Source: Candidatus Binatia bacterium (GTDB lineage: Bacteria; Desulfobacterota; Binatia; HRBIN30; BPIQ01). Taken from it: 64,000 nt of DNA. The translations under genes were made by a program, and so were the position numbers. This document shows positions 1 to 12,025 of this stretch, piece after piece (position 1 is the first letter of the stretch; every line of letters starts with the position of its first letter). A model generated the notes under the pieces. The model searched no databases. It worked only from the letters and a program-made list of their open reading frames with translations, and was not told the DNA's origin. Location of the stretch: the NCBI GenBank assembly GCA_026004195.1, contig BPIQ01000001.1:1045122-1109121 (forward strand), read 5' to 3'.

Positions 1-628
1 GGTCCCCCGGACGAACACGGACCCGGAACCCCGGCGGAAGGTAGACGTCCACCCTGGACCCGAACATGACGATCCCGCACCGGGCACCCCGGTCGATTTC
101 CATGCCCTCCCGCACATAGCACACGATTCGCCGGGCGAGAAACCCGGCGACTTGCACGAAACAGATCCCGGGCCCCTGGGGGGTCCGCAGCCAGACGGCG
201 TTGCGCTCGTTTTCCTCCGAAGCTTCCGGGGCGAAAGCCCGCACGAACCGCCCCTTCCGGTACTCGGTTTTTTCCACGCGTCCCGAGGCGGGGGCCCGGT
301 TCACGTGGACGTCGAAGGGCGACATGAAAATGCTGAGCCTCGTGCCCCCCTCCGGCAAATACCGGTCGTCCGCCGAAGCCTCGACGGCGATCACCCGGCC
401 GTCCGCGGGAGCCACGAGGAGGTGTTCCCCTTCCGGAGGAGTCCGCTCGGGGTCGCGGAAAAACCAGAGGAGGTAGAGAGAAGCCAAGCCGAAAAGACAC
501 GCCGGCGCACGCAGGCCGAAGACCCACGACAGGAACGCGGCCCCCAGGCCGGCGGCGACCAGGGGAAAGCCTTCCCGGGCCAGCGGGAGTCCTTTTTTCT
601 TCGCAGGCGAAGAGAGGTCCGCCTCCAC
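1..628 (-). CDS. psd: Phosphatidylserine decarboxylase proenzyme (3' end cut off by window edge)
   Basis: Converts phosphatidylserine to phosphatidylethanolamine at the inner membrane using a self-generated pyruvoyl group. About 209 residues are visible. They show an N-terminal hydrophobic stretch (about 21-56), the sequence FRDPERTPP (57-65), the family signature MSPFDVHVNR (102-111) and the self-cleavage site FGSRVDVYLP (189-198), where Gly190-Ser191 would be cut. This is the short, archaeal-type Psd of about 215 residues, so only a few C-terminal residues are missing. The GTG start at 628 is the only start between the ilvC stop (17 bp upstream) and the conserved region. It lies in the ilvN-ilvC-psd order common in deltaproteobacteria. 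Confidence 0.93.
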   Translation of the reverse strand, partial: MEADLSSPAKKKGLPLAREGFPLVAAGLGAAFLSWVFGLRAPACLFGLASLYLLWFFRDPERTPPEGEHLLVAPADGRVIAVEASADDRYLPEGGTRLSIFMSPFDVHVNRAPASGRVEKTEYRKGRFVRAFAPEASEENERNAVWLRTPQGPGICFVQVAGFLARRIVCYVREGMEIDRGARCGIVMFGSRVDVYLPPGFRVRVRPGD

Positions 629-644
629 GCCTTTTCCCGAACGG

Positions 645-2185
<1,541 letters not shown>

Positions 2186-2190
2186 GCCCT

Positions 2191-2445
2191 TCACTCCTTG
2201 TCCGTCCGTTCGGCCGCGGCACCACGACCGCGGTAGCGGGCGAGGATCTCCATCATCCGATCCTTCCCGGCGAGTTTTTTCTTCTGCAGGGTTTTCTTTT
2301 CCATCTCTTCTTCGGTCGTGAGGTGGCGTTTGCGGTGAAACTCCTCGAGCCGTCGCTCGAGCTCGAGATGTTCTTCGTACCGCTCGCGCAGCTCCGGGTC
2401 GACGTCGAGGAGCGAGCGAATGAGCTCTTCTTCTTTTTTCTCCAT
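2191..2445 (-). CDS. YdcH/DUF465-family small coiled-coil protein
   Basis: An 84-residue, highly charged protein predicted to be almost all helix. Residues around 18-60 carry the pattern typical of the DUF465/YdcH family (EEHLELERRLEEF, then LTTEEEMEKKTLQKKKLAGKD). The family has no established biochemical role. It is the first gene of the ilvN-ilvC-psd transcription unit, ending within the ilvN ribosome-binding region, and a good sigma70-type promoter precedes it. Assignment rests on family pattern recognition only. Confidence 0.8.
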   Translation of the reverse strand: MEKKEEELIRSLLDVDPELRERYEEHLELERRLEEFHRKRHLTTEEEMEKKTLQKKKLAGKDRMMEILARYRGRGAAAERTDKE

Positions 2446-2465
2446 GGCCGCTCCCGGGAAGCGGG

Positions 2466-2494
2466 GCTTTAGCCCACCGTTTTTTTCGTGTCAA
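2466..2494 (-). promoter_or_regulatory. Putative sigma70 promoter for ydcH-ilvN-ilvC-psd
   Basis: On the minus strand a perfect -35 hexamer TTGACA (2489-2494) is followed after exactly 17 bp by TAAAGC (2466-2471). The start codon at 2445 lies about 20 bp further on. The -35 is strong and the -10 weak. It sits in the only non-coding gap between tsaB and this operon. Confidence 0.45.
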
Positions 2495-2529
2495 ACCGCT
2501 CGGCCAAAAAACCTCGGAATTTCCGGAAC

Positions 2530-3207
2530 TTACCGCTTTCCCGACCCGATTTCCGCCTCCGACGGCCGCACGTAGAGGGGCTCGAGATCCGAAAGCTCGT
2601 CGAGCTCGCCCCTCTCGAGCCTCTCGAGAGCGATCCGCCCCACGGCCGCGGCGCAGGGCCGGTGAGGCAAAAAGCGCCAATCCGACCGCTCACGAGACCA
2701 CTCCGGGAAAACGCCGGTCGCGTCTCCGATGAAGACGCACGGCCCCTCGATCCGGCGGAGCCAGAGCTCGAGGGGCACCGCGCACGGGGGTATGTCCTCG
2801 AAGAGACGACCACCGTCCTCGAGCCGGTAGAGCGCCGTGTAAACCTCGCCTTTCCTCGCGTCGAGAACCGGGCTCACCCGTTCGCCTTCGAGCGGTTCGG
2901 CGAGCGTGGCGAGAGCCGCGAGCGTCGGCACCCCCACCACGGGTAGCCCTCCCGAAAAGGCGATCCCCTTGGCCACGGCAAGTCCGATCCGAAGCCCCGT
3001 GAAGGAGCCCGGACCCACCGAGACCGCTACGGCCTCGAGGTCGGAAAACGAGCAGGACGCCCGCGCGAGTGCTTCCTCGAGAAGAGGGAAGAGACCGTAG
3101 CCGTGGCTCTGCCGCTCCTCCCTGCCGAGCTCGACGAGAAGCCTTCCGTCGCGGAAAACGGCCACGCCCGCCGTCCAGGTCGAAGTGTCCAGTGCCAGCA
3201 GATTCAC
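2530..3207 (-). CDS. tsaB: tRNA threonylcarbamoyladenosine biosynthesis protein TsaB
   Basis: Scaffold partner of TsaD/TsaE in making N6-threonylcarbamoyladenosine at tRNA position 37. The 225-residue protein has the ASKHA-fold start LLALDTSTWTAGVAVF (3-18), the family segment VAVSVGPGSFTGLRIGLA (about 60-77) and KGIAFSGGLPVVGVPTL (79-95). It has the usual TsaB length and lacks the metal-binding histidines of TsaD. The GTG start lies 3 bp after the rseP stop, so it is the last gene of the rpsB...cdsA-rseP-tsaB run. Confidence 0.93.
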   Translation of the reverse strand: MNLLALDTSTWTAGVAVFRDGRLLVELGREERQSHGYGLFPLLEEALARASCSFSDLEAVAVSVGPGSFTGLRIGLAVAKGIAFSGGLPVVGVPTLAALATLAEPLEGERVSPVLDARKGEVYTALYRLEDGGRLFEDIPPCAVPLELWLRRIEGPCVFIGDATGVFPEWSRERSDWRFLPHRPCAAAVGRIALERLERGELDELSDLEPLYVRPSEAEIGSGKR

Positions 3208-3210
3208 CCC

Positions 3211-4302
3211 TCAGCCGCCCTGCACGACGCGTAGGATGTCGTTGTAAAAAGCGAAAGCCATCAAGGCGAGGAGAAGGAAAAGGCCCGCCTGTTGCGCGAG
3301 CTCCCTGTGCCGCACGTCCACAGGACGCCGGAGCGCCACCTCGATGGCGAGAAACAGAAGGTGTCCGCCGTCGAGAATCGGGATCGGAAGCAGGTTGAGG
3401 ACCCCCAGGTTCAGGCTGATGATGGCCATGAACATGAGAAGGGGTTCGAAACCCCTTTCCGCTTGCTTGCCCGCCTGACGGGCGATTTCCAGGGGGCCCC
3501 CGATCTCCTGCGCGGGGATCCTGCCGCTCACGATCTTGTAGAGACCCACCACGATCATCCGCGTCCAGAGCCAGGATTGCTCCGCGGCGAGGGCCACGGC
3601 CCGGACGGGCCCTACGGTTTTCACCTCGAGCGCCCGCTCGATCCCGATCACGTAGGTTTTCGTCTCCAGCGACTCGCCGAAGACGGTCTTCTCGACGATT
3701 TCCCTGGGAACGAGCGACACTTCGAGCGTCTCTCCGTCCCGCTCGACGCGCAGGACGAGCCGCCGGCCTCCGCTTCCGCGGATGGCCTGCGAAAGCTCCT
3801 CCCAGCTCCCGACGGGTTTTCCGTCCACGGCCAGAACGAGGTCGCCTTCACGCAGCCCGGCCTGCTCGGCGGGCATACCGGGCGTGAGCCCCCCGACCCT
3901 CGCTTCGTCGCTCGGGACGCGCGCGCCGTAGACGGCGAAGACCGCCGCGAAGAGAACGAAAGCCCCGAGAAGGTTCGTCAAGGGTCCCGCCGAAACGATC
4001 AGTGCCCGCTTCCCGACCGACTGCCTCGCGAAAGACCCCACCTCGGCCTCGCCGGCCTCCCCCGGCTCCTCCCCCACCATCTTCACGAACCCCCCGAAGG
4101 GCACGGCAGCGAGCACGTACTCGGTCTCGCCCCTCCGGAACCCGAGAAGCTTCGGTCCGAAACCGATCGAAAACTTCAGCACCCGGACGCCCACCCAGCG
4201 GGCGGCCAGGAAGTGCCCGAACTCGTGGATCAGGATGAGCACCCCGAGCACGAGAACGGCCGGAAGGACGTAACCGACTCCGGTGGAGAGCCACTCCCAC
4301 AT
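3211..4302 (-). CDS. rseP: Site-2 zinc metalloprotease RseP
   Basis: Intramembrane protease that cleaves anti-sigma factors and remnant signal peptides. The 363-residue protein has the zinc-binding HEFGH at 26-30 inside the first transmembrane helix, a single PDZ domain at about 125-195 (GMPAEQAGLREGDLVLAVDG), and the LLPIPILDGG motif near residue 310 that supplies the third zinc ligand. I chose the ATG at 4302 because AGGAG lies 6 bp before it and the first membrane helix follows. In-frame sequence upstream runs into cdsA. E. coli RseP has two PDZ domains; here one is visible. Confidence 0.94.
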   Translation of the reverse strand: MWEWLSTGVGYVLPAVLVLGVLILIHEFGHFLAARWVGVRVLKFSIGFGPKLLGFRRGETEYVLAAVPFGGFVKMVGEEPGEAGEAEVGSFARQSVGKRALIVSAGPLTNLLGAFVLFAAVFAVYGARVPSDEARVGGLTPGMPAEQAGLREGDLVLAVDGKPVGSWEELSQAIRGSGGRRLVLRVERDGETLEVSLVPREIVEKTVFGESLETKTYVIGIERALEVKTVGPVRAVALAAEQSWLWTRMIVVGLYKIVSGRIPAQEIGGPLEIARQAGKQAERGFEPLLMFMAIISLNLGVLNLLPIPILDGGHLLFLAIEVALRRPVDVRHRELAQQAGLFLLLALMAFAFYNDILRVVQGG

Positions 4303-4310
4303 AGAAACTC

Positions 4311-5117
4311 CTAGGCCGCAAGGAGCGACCGGAAAGCCAGATAGTAGCACAGGAAAGCGGCGGGGAATACGAGGCTGTCGATCCTGTCGAGGATTCCACC
4401 GTGGCCCGGGAAAAAACCTCCGGATTCCTTCACACCGAACGAGCGCTTCATCATGGACTCCGAAAGGTCGCCCGCCTGTCCCAGTGTCCCGAGAACCAGG
4501 GCCAGAGCCAGTGCCTCCCACGGGTTCGTGTCCCGCAAAAGCAACCACCAGGCCCCCGCTCCGGCCACCAGGTTACCCACGGCCACGGCCACGGCGCCTT
4601 CGACCGTCTTCCCGGGACTGATCGCCGGTGCGAGCTTGTGACGACCGAAAAGCTTTCCCGCGAAATACCCTGCCGTATCGCCGAGCATCGCCACGGCCAG
4701 GACGAAAAGCACCCAGTGTTTTCCCTCCGGAAACGTGCGCAGCCAGACGAAATGGGGGAGGAGGAAGGCCGAAAAAAAGATCCCGATCCAACCCTGCCCC
4801 GTCCCGATCAAACCCTGGACGAAGTCCCGCCGGCCCAGGAGGACCCAGCCCAGGGTCGCACCCACACCGAAGGTGAGAGCCGCTCCGATCCAGAGAAATT
4901 CCTGCAACCCGACCCCCAGGGCGACGCCGAGCCCCACCGCCGGAAAGAGGATCCTCTCGGCCGAGCCCGGAGGATAGCCGAGCCGGCTGTACTCCACCGT
5001 TCCCAGCGTGGCGACGGCGACCACCACCGCCGAAAAGAGCCAGTCGGGCGCCCAGAGGACGAGAACGAGAAGGAGTGGGAGGGCGACCGCGGCCGTCGCG
5101 AGCCTAAGGCGCAGCAC
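4311..5117 (-). CDS. cdsA: Phosphatidate cytidylyltransferase
   Basis: Makes CDP-diacylglycerol from phosphatidic acid and CTP in the inner membrane, the branch point for all phospholipids, including the product used by Psd. The 268-residue polytopic protein carries the family signature at its C-terminal end (SMMKRSFGVKESGG then FFPGHGGILDRIDS, about 222-250), containing the catalytic Asp pair. It starts with GTG inside the last 14 bp of uppS. The dxr gene often found between cdsA and rseP is not present; only 8 bp separate the two. Confidence 0.95.
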   Translation of the reverse strand: MLRLRLATAAVALPLLLVLVLWAPDWLFSAVVVAVATLGTVEYSRLGYPPGSAERILFPAVGLGVALGVGLQEFLWIGAALTFGVGATLGWVLLGRRDFVQGLIGTGQGWIGIFFSAFLLPHFVWLRTFPEGKHWVLFVLAVAMLGDTAGYFAGKLFGRHKLAPAISPGKTVEGAVAVAVGNLVAGAGAWWLLLRDTNPWEALALALVLGTLGQAGDLSESMMKRSFGVKESGGFFPGHGGILDRIDSLVFPAAFLCYYLAFRSLLAA

Positions 5118-5871
5118 GCAGCCGTCCTCGCTCCCGTTCCTCTTCGTTCACTCGACCGAACCGCCGTTCCCGGCGCTGGTACTCGAGGAGAGCCCGCAGG
5201 AAATCCGGCTCCCGGAAGTCGGGCCAGAGCGTTTCGGTGAAATAGATTTCCGTGTACGCGGCCTGCCAGAGGAAGAAGTTCGAGATCCTCTGCTCTCCTC
5301 CCGTCCGGATGAGGAGGTCCGGGTCCGGAATGTCGCCCGTGGAGAGGGCGCGCGCGAACGCCGTCTCGTCGATCTCTCGCGGGTCGAGCGCACCGCGCGC
5401 GGCCGAACGCGCCATCTGCCTCGCCGCTCGAACGATGTCGTCGCGCCCGCCGTAGCTCACGGCGAGAACGACCGTCATGCCGCGATTGTGGCGAGTCCGC
5501 TCGATGTCCTCGTGCAAAAGCCGCTGCAGGTCCGGCGGGAGTTTCCGCAGGTTCCCGACCGCGAGGAGCCGGATCTCGTGCTTCATCATCCTGTGGAGCT
5601 CCGTGCGCAGATACCGGCGCAAGAGCCGCATGAGGGCGTCCACCTCGCGTCGGGGCCGCTGCCAGTTTTCCGTGGAGAAGGCGAAGAGCGTCAGGTATTC
5701 GATCCCGATCTTCCGCGCGCATTCGACCACCGCACGCACCGAGTCCTTGCCCCGCTTGTGGCCTTCGATCCGCGAGAGCCCGCGCGCCCGGGCCCAACGC
5801 CCGTTCCCGTCCATGATGATCGCCACGTGTCGGGGAAGACGCTCGAGGTCGAGTTCCGCGGGCGCTTCCAT
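5104..5871 (-). CDS. uppS: Isoprenyl (undecaprenyl) diphosphate synthase
   Basis: Cis-prenyltransferase that builds the C55 lipid carrier for peptidoglycan and surface polysaccharides. At 255 residues it shows HVAIIMDGNGRWA (15-27) with the catalytic Asp, FAFSTENWQRP (about 64-74), and the C-terminal RTGGEQRISNFFLWQ motif (about 196-210), where the family usually has RTSGE. It overlaps cdsA by 14 bp and begins 6 bp after the frr stop, consistent with one operon. Confidence 0.95.
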   Translation of the reverse strand: MEAPAELDLERLPRHVAIIMDGNGRWARARGLSRIEGHKRGKDSVRAVVECARKIGIEYLTLFAFSTENWQRPRREVDALMRLLRRYLRTELHRMMKHEIRLLAVGNLRKLPPDLQRLLHEDIERTRHNRGMTVVLAVSYGGRDDIVRAARQMARSAARGALDPREIDETAFARALSTGDIPDPDLLIRTGGEQRISNFFLWQAAYTEIYFTETLWPDFREPDFLRALLEYQRRERRFGRVNEEERERGRLRAAP

Positions 5872-5877
5872 TGCGGC

Positions 5878-6434
5878 TCAGACCTCCAGGATCTCTTCTT
5901 CTTTCGCCTTGAGCATCTTGTCGATACGCCCGATGTACTCCCGCGTCGTTTCCTCGACGCGCTCCTGTGCGCGATGGAAGTCGTCCTCGGTGATTTCCTT
6001 CTCCTTTTCCATCTCCCGGAGCATCTCGATCGCGTCCCGCCTGTGGTTCCGGATCGAAATGCGGAACTCCTCGGCCACCCTCCGGACGTGACGCACCAGG
6101 TCCCGCCGTCGTTCCTCGGTGAGCTCGGGAATCGGGATGCGGAGGATCTTGCCGTCGTTGACCGGAGTCAGCCCCAGGTCGGACTGCAGGATCGCCTTTT
6201 CGATGCTCCCGAGAGCGCCTTTGTCGTAGGGCTGGACGACGAGGAGGCGTGGCTCGGGCGCGGAAATTCCGGCGAGCTGGATCAGCGGGGTCTTCGTTCC
6301 GTAGTATTCCACGGTCAGGCCTTCGAGCAGAGCCGGCGACGCGCGTCCCGTTCTCGTGCGGGCGAGCTCCTTCCGAAAAGAAGCCACGGTCTGGTCCATT
6401 TCCTTCTTCATGTCCGCGAGCACTTCGTCGACCA

Positions 6435-6435
<1 letters not shown>
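5878..6435 (-). CDS. frr: Ribosome recycling factor
   Basis: Splits post-termination ribosomes together with EF-G. The chosen ATG at 6435 gives 185 residues, exactly the E. coli length, and overlaps the pyrH stop by one base (TGATG). The L-shaped RRF fold is recognisable from FRKELARTRTGRASPALLEG (about 18-37), the conserved PIPELTEERR segment (about 112-121) and the coiled C-terminal helix. A longer in-frame start exists upstream but would run into pyrH. Confidence 0.97.
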
Positions 6436-7796
<1,361 letters not shown>

Positions 7797-7800
<4 letters not shown>

Positions 7801-8579
7801 GCCACGCCTCCCAACTCACCCTCGGCAGGCGTCTCGGCCGGCGCGGCCGCCTCTTCGGGCATCGCCTCTCCGGCCGCTTTCATCCGCTCCTCGTAGATCT
7901 GCTTGCCCTCGAGAACCGCGTCCGCGATGGCCGACGCGAAGAGCCGGATCGCACGGATGGCGTCGTCGTTACCGGGAATCTTGTAGTCGACGACGTCGGG
8001 GTCGCAGTTCGTGTCCACGATGGCCACCACCGGGATGCCGAGCTTGTTGGCTTCCCGGACCGCGATTTCTTCCTTCACGGGATCCACGACGAACAGCGCG
8101 TCCGGAAGCCGGCGCATGTTCTTGATCCCGCCGAGCGAGGCGAGAAGTCGATCCCGCTCGCGGGTGAGCCCGAGCCGCTCCTTTTTCGTGAGCCCCTCCG
8201 TCAGAGCCGGGTCGGCCAGGATTTCTTCGAGCTTTTTCAGCCGCTCGATACTCTGGCGGATCGTCTGGTAGTTCGTGAGCGTCCCGCCCATCCATCGGTT
8301 GTTCACGTAGAACATCCCGCAGCGCTCGGCTTCCTCCTTGATGGCGTCCTGGGCCTGCTTCTTGGTGCCCACGAAGAGGATCGTACCCCCTTCGGCCACG
8401 AGCTCCCGCACGAAGCGCGCGGCTTCCTCGAAAAGCTTGACGGTCTGCTGGAGGTCGATGATGTAGATGCCGTTCCGGGCCCCGAAGATGTACGGCTTCA
8501 TCTTCGGGTTCCAGCGACTGGTCTGGTGACCGAAGTGAACCCCGGCCTCGAGAAGCTGTTTCATCGTGATCTCGGCCAT
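7797..8579 (-). CDS. rpsB: 30S ribosomal protein S2
   Basis: Small-subunit ribosomal protein, 260 residues. The N-terminus ([20 protein letters not shown]) and the internal [14 protein letters not shown] segment are diagnostic. The last about 25 residues are an Ala/Glu/Pro-rich extension. It heads the rpsB-tsf-pyrH-frr-uppS-cdsA-rseP-tsaB unit, all on the minus strand with very short gaps or overlaps. A sigma70-type promoter lies about 75-105 bp upstream. The leader contains a GC-rich hairpin (around 8615-8632), possibly an S2 autoregulatory site, which I infer only from position. Confidence 0.97.
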
Positions 8580-8655
8580 AGAACTCCCGACGTCAAACCC
8601 GTGTTTCTTAGCAAACGGGCCGCAGGCCCGCCAGGGCCAGCGGCTTCGTCTCCGG

Positions 8656-8685
8656 ACGCTACTGGATGGTACTCGCTCCTGTCAA
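8656..8685 (-). promoter_or_regulatory. Putative promoter of the rpsB operon
   Basis: On the minus strand TTGACA (8680-8685) is followed after 18 bp by TAGCGT (8656-8661), about 75 bp before the rpsB start. The -35 overlaps the stop codon of the upstream pseudouridine synthase gene. The same -10 hexamer TAGCGT recurs at the tolQ promoter. Confidence 0.5.
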
Positions 8686-9644
8686 GAAACCCCTCGGCCC
8701 GACTTGCTCTCCGCCGTCTCCGCGCACCGCTCGAGCACCGACCGCATGTCCTCGGGAAGCGGGGCCTCGAAGAAAACCTCTTCTCCCGTCCTCGGGTGGC
8801 GAAAGCCCAGAGCCGAGGCATGCAGAAGCTGCCTGGTCACCCCGAGCTGCCGGGTGGCCTCCGCCCTCGAGCGCCCGTAGACCCGATCTCCCACGACCGG
8901 GTGACCCGCCGACGCCAGATGAACGCGGATCTGATGCGTACGTCCCGTCTCCGGATAGAGGCGAAGAAGGCTCACCTTCCCGTACGACGCCACCCGCTCG
9001 AACCTGGTCCGCGCCGGCCGCCCCTCGCTTCGCACGGCCATCCGCTTCCGTTCCACCGGGTGGCGGCCGATCGGCCGATCGATCGTCCCCGACGCGCGGG
9101 CGGGGACCCCCCAGACCACCGCCAGGTATTCCTTGCGAACGGCTCTTTCGCGAAACTGCCGGGCCAGTGCCTCGAGGGTCCGGAGGTTCTTGCAAACGAC
9201 GAGCACGCCCGAGGTGTCCTTGTCCAGGCGGTGCACGATGCCGGGACGGAGCGCGTCGAGACCCGGAGCCGGCTCTTTCCAGCGGTGCAGCAGAGCGCTC
9301 ACGAGCGTGTCCTGCCAGTGGCCGGGCGCGGGGTGAACGACGAGCCCCGGCGGTTTGTCGACGACGAGCAAATCCTCGTCCTCGAAGAGCACGTCGAGAG
9401 GAATGTCCGACGGGCGGACCTTTTCCGAGGTCTCTTCCGCGAGGCGTTCCTCGAGGACGCGGATGCGGTCCCCCGGACGAACCCGTGTGGAGGGCCTGGC
9501 CGGCTTGTCGTTGACGAAAACGCATCCCGCTTCGATGAGCCGGTGGACACGCGCCCTGCTCCCCCAGCGACCCGAGGCCGCGAGGAACCGGTCGAGACGC
9601 AAGGGCGTGCTTTCGCTCGGGACGACCTCTTCGTAGGGGCTCAC
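8682..9644 (-). CDS. RluA/RluD-family 23S rRNA pseudouridine synthase
   Basis: Isomerises uridines in large-subunit rRNA. The 320-residue protein has an S4 RNA-binding domain (about 14-75), then the catalytic domain with HRLDKDTSG (138-146), where Asp141 is the nucleophile, and the RTHQIRVHLA segment near 250. The GTG start overlaps the ribF stop by 4 bp. In-frame sequence upstream belongs to ribF in another frame. The closest textbook member is RluD, but the exact target uridines cannot be read from sequence. Confidence 0.92.
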   Translation of the reverse strand: MSPYEEVVPSESTPLRLDRFLAASGRWGSRARVHRLIEAGCVFVNDKPARPSTRVRPGDRIRVLEERLAEETSEKVRPSDIPLDVLFEDEDLLVVDKPPGLVVHPAPGHWQDTLVSALLHRWKEPAPGLDALRPGIVHRLDKDTSGVLVVCKNLRTLEALARQFRERAVRKEYLAVVWGVPARASGTIDRPIGRHPVERKRMAVRSEGRPARTRFERVASYGKVSLLRLYPETGRTHQIRVHLASAGHPVVGDRVYGRSRAEATRQLGVTRQLLHASALGFRHPRTGEEVFFEAPLPEDMRSVLERCAETAESKSGRGVS

Positions 9645-10567
9645 AGCTCGTCGAGGACCCGCCTGGCGAGTTCCGCGTCCCGGTCGATCTGCCTTCGGAG
9701 CGCCTCGGGGCTCTCGAACCTCCGCTCCTCGCGGAGCCGCCGAACGAACGCCACCCGGAGCCGTTTTCCGTAGAGGTCGCCCCGAAAGTCGAAGAGGTGC
9801 GCCTCGAGAGACCGCTCCACGCCTCCGAAGGTGGGTCTCACGCCGAGGTTGGCGATCCCACGACACGCGACCCCCTCGGCCGTGACGAGAACGGCATAGA
9901 CCCCGTTCGGCGGAAGGAGACGCCAGGTGGTGAAAAGATTCGCCGTCGGATAGCCGAGCGTGCGCCCCCGCCCCGTTCCGTGGACGACTCGCCCCCGCAC
10001 GAAGTAGGGGCGCCCGAGGAGGGCCCGTGCCCGATCCATGTCGCCGTCGAGAACGGCCTTGCGGATCGTCGTGCTGCTCACCACGGTCTCTCCGACGCGG
10101 ACGGGGCCCACGACGTCGACGGAAAAACCCAGCTTCGCCCCGCACTCTCGCAAGAGGTTCCCGTCGCCGCGGCGGTCCCGGCCGAATCGGACGTTGTGAC
10201 CGACGACGACGTGCACCGCGCCGAGCTTTTCCACGAGATGCCGACGGACGAACTCCTCGGCGGGAATCCGCGAGAACTCGCGGGTGAACCTCTGGGCCAC
10301 CACCACCTCGATGCCGGCCTCGAAGAGAAGACGGAGCCGGTCGGAAAAGCGCAGGAGCAGCTCCGGAGCCTTCTCGGGGGCCAGGACCGCGAGCGGGTGC
10401 GGGTAGAACGTGAGAGCGAGCGAGTCGGCGGCGTACTCTTTCGCGCGCTCGGACACCACCCGACAGATTTCCCTGTGGCCCAAATGGACCCCGTCGAAGT
10501 TCCCGATCGTGACGACCCGACGACGGGCCTCCTCGGGCACGCGGTGGAGCCCGCGAACGAGCCTCAT
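9641..10567 (-). CDS. ribF: Bifunctional riboflavin kinase / FAD synthetase
   Basis: Makes FMN and then FAD from riboflavin. Of 308 residues, the N-terminal half is the nucleotidyltransferase (GNFDGVHLGHREI at 22-34; SSTTIRKAVLDGD near 163-175). The C-terminal half is the flavokinase domain with GRTLGYPTANL near 204-214, containing the PTAN motif. It starts 24 bp after the cpoB stop, so the tol operon may read through into ribF and the pseudouridine synthase. Confidence 0.95.
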   Translation of the reverse strand: MRLVRGLHRVPEEARRRVVTIGNFDGVHLGHREICRVVSERAKEYAADSLALTFYPHPLAVLAPEKAPELLLRFSDRLRLLFEAGIEVVVAQRFTREFSRIPAEEFVRRHLVEKLGAVHVVVGHNVRFGRDRRGDGNLLRECGAKLGFSVDVVGPVRVGETVVSSTTIRKAVLDGDMDRARALLGRPYFVRGRVVHGTGRGRTLGYPTANLFTTWRLLPPNGVYAVLVTAEGVACRGIANLGVRPTFGGVERSLEAHLFDFRGDLYGKRLRVAFVRRLREERRFESPEALRRQIDRDAELARRVLDEL

Positions 10568-10591
10568 GCCGCTCCGGTCCGGCGAGGCCTT

Positions 10592-11422
10592 CTAGTCGCG
10601 CAGCGTCCGAAGCTTGAAATTGGCCTGCCGAGCCTCGGGAGTCCCCGGGTAGTCACTGACCAGCTTTTGCAGGATAAGGCGTGCATCCACCTGGTCGCCG
10701 AGTTCCGCGAAAGCCAGCCCCTGCCTCAACAGGGACGCCGGGACCCGGTCGCTCCCGGGATATTTCAACAGGACCTCGTTGAACTCAAGAATGGCCCGGT
10801 TGTAGTCTCCGAGCGCGTAATAGCACTCCCCGATCCAGAACTGGGCGTCGTCGGCGAACTCGGACTTCTCGTTTTTCTGCAGGAACTCCCGGAAGAGCGG
10901 GATCGCGCGGCCGTACTCCCCCGACCGGAAGAGGCGGAAGGCTTCCCGGTAGGTGTCGTCGACGCGAGCGGAGGCAAGAAGCGCCTCTTCTCGCGCGAGA
11001 GGGTCGACGGGCGCGGGCTCCTGTGCCGCCCGGCTCGGAGGCGCGACCGCACCGGTCGAGGGGGGCGTCGTCTCTCCGGGGAGAGGAGCCGCAGCCGGCT
11101 CGCCCGGGCGCGCGCCGGTGGGTCTCGCCGGCAGGGCCGCGCCGGTCTCGAGAGCGTAAAGCCGACTTTCGAGGTCGCGGATGCGCCGCTCGAGCCGACC
11201 GACGGCCCAGCCACCGCCACCTCGCCTTTTCGCGTCCTCGAGTTCCCCCCGCAAGACGTCGAGCCGCCGCTGGACGCTGTCGAGCAGCACCTTCTGGTCC
11301 GCCAGGATCGCCCGAATCTCGTCCTGCTGCCGGCGGACCCGGCGAAGGTCCGCCTGCGTGGCGCAGCCCGCAAGGACGAAAAACGAAACGAGACCGACCG
11401 CCGCTCCGAACCGCAATGCCAT
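10592..11422 (-). CDS. cpoB: Tol-associated TPR protein CpoB/YbgF, here a lipoprotein
   Basis: Coordinates Tol-driven outer-membrane constriction with peptidoglycan synthesis. The 276-residue protein begins with a lipoprotein signal (SFFVLAGC, lipid Cys20), then a coiled coil (about 25-90), a Pro/Ala-rich linker (about 92-140), and C-terminal TPR repeats (AFRLFRSGEYGRAIPLFREF; YYALGDYNRAILEF). The E. coli protein is periplasmic rather than lipidated; many deltaproteobacterial versions have a Cys. It follows pal by 40 bp as the last tol gene. Confidence 0.9.
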   Translation of the reverse strand: MALRFGAAVGLVSFFVLAGCATQADLRRVRRQQDEIRAILADQKVLLDSVQRRLDVLRGELEDAKRRGGGGWAVGRLERRIRDLESRLYALETGAALPARPTGARPGEPAAAPLPGETTPPSTGAVAPPSRAAQEPAPVDPLAREEALLASARVDDTYREAFRLFRSGEYGRAIPLFREFLQKNEKSEFADDAQFWIGECYYALGDYNRAILEFNEVLLKYPGSDRVPASLLRQGLAFAELGDQVDARLILQKLVSDYPGTPEARQANFKLRTLRD

Positions 11423-11462
11423 TTCCCGAGCCCGTCCCCGAACCGGTTCCCGTGCCCTCGCA

Positions 11463-11984
11463 TCAATCACGGAGCGGGACGAAATGAGCTCGCCGGTTCT
11501 TCGCCCAGCACTCCTCGGTCGACTCGCGGCAGAGGGGCAGTTCCTCGCCGTAGCTGATCGTGGTGAGCCGGTCCGGCTCCACCCCCAACGTGACCAGGTA
11601 CTCCTTCGCGGCCCGCGCCCGTTTCGCGCCGAGGGCGAGGTTGTACTCGATCGTTCCGCGCTCGTCGCAGTGCCCCTCGATCTCGACGGCCACCCGCGGA
11701 TTGTCCTTGAGCCACTGCGCGTTCTGCTTGAGGATCTCCCGCGCCTGCTCGTCGAGTTCGAACGAGTCGAACGCGAAATTGATGTCGCGGAGGGGTCCCT
11801 CGTCGCTCGCCGGCAGGGCCTCGCCCGTGCGGAACTTCTCGAGACTCCCCTCGGCAGCGAGCCCCTGCTCGGTGAAGCCCGGCCCTTTGCGGACCTCGGC
11901 CGGTTTTTTCCGCCCGCCACAGGCGGCGACGGCCAGTGCCACGACCACACAAAACGCGATCGTCCCCCGTAAGCTACGACCCAT
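11463..11984 (-). CDS. pal: Peptidoglycan-associated lipoprotein Pal
   Basis: Outer-membrane lipoprotein that binds peptidoglycan and TolB. The ATG at 11984 has a GGAGG about 9 bases upstream and gives a signal peptide with lipid Cys22 (VALAVAAC). A longer in-frame start reaches into tolB and is not credible. The OmpA-like domain (about 70-173) contains [30 protein letters not shown] and [14 protein letters not shown], the peptidoglycan-binding signature. Total 173 residues, the usual size. Confidence 0.96.
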   Translation of the reverse strand: MGRSLRGTIAFCVVVALAVAACGGRKKPAEVRKGPGFTEQGLAAEGSLEKFRTGEALPASDEGPLRDINFAFDSFELDEQAREILKQNAQWLKDNPRVAVEIEGHCDERGTIEYNLALGAKRARAAKEYLVTLGVEPDRLTTISYGEELPLCRESTEECWAKNRRAHFVPLRD

Positions 11985-12025
11985 GACAGGAAACCTCCCT
12001 CGCCCGGCGCCGGACCTGCCCGCGC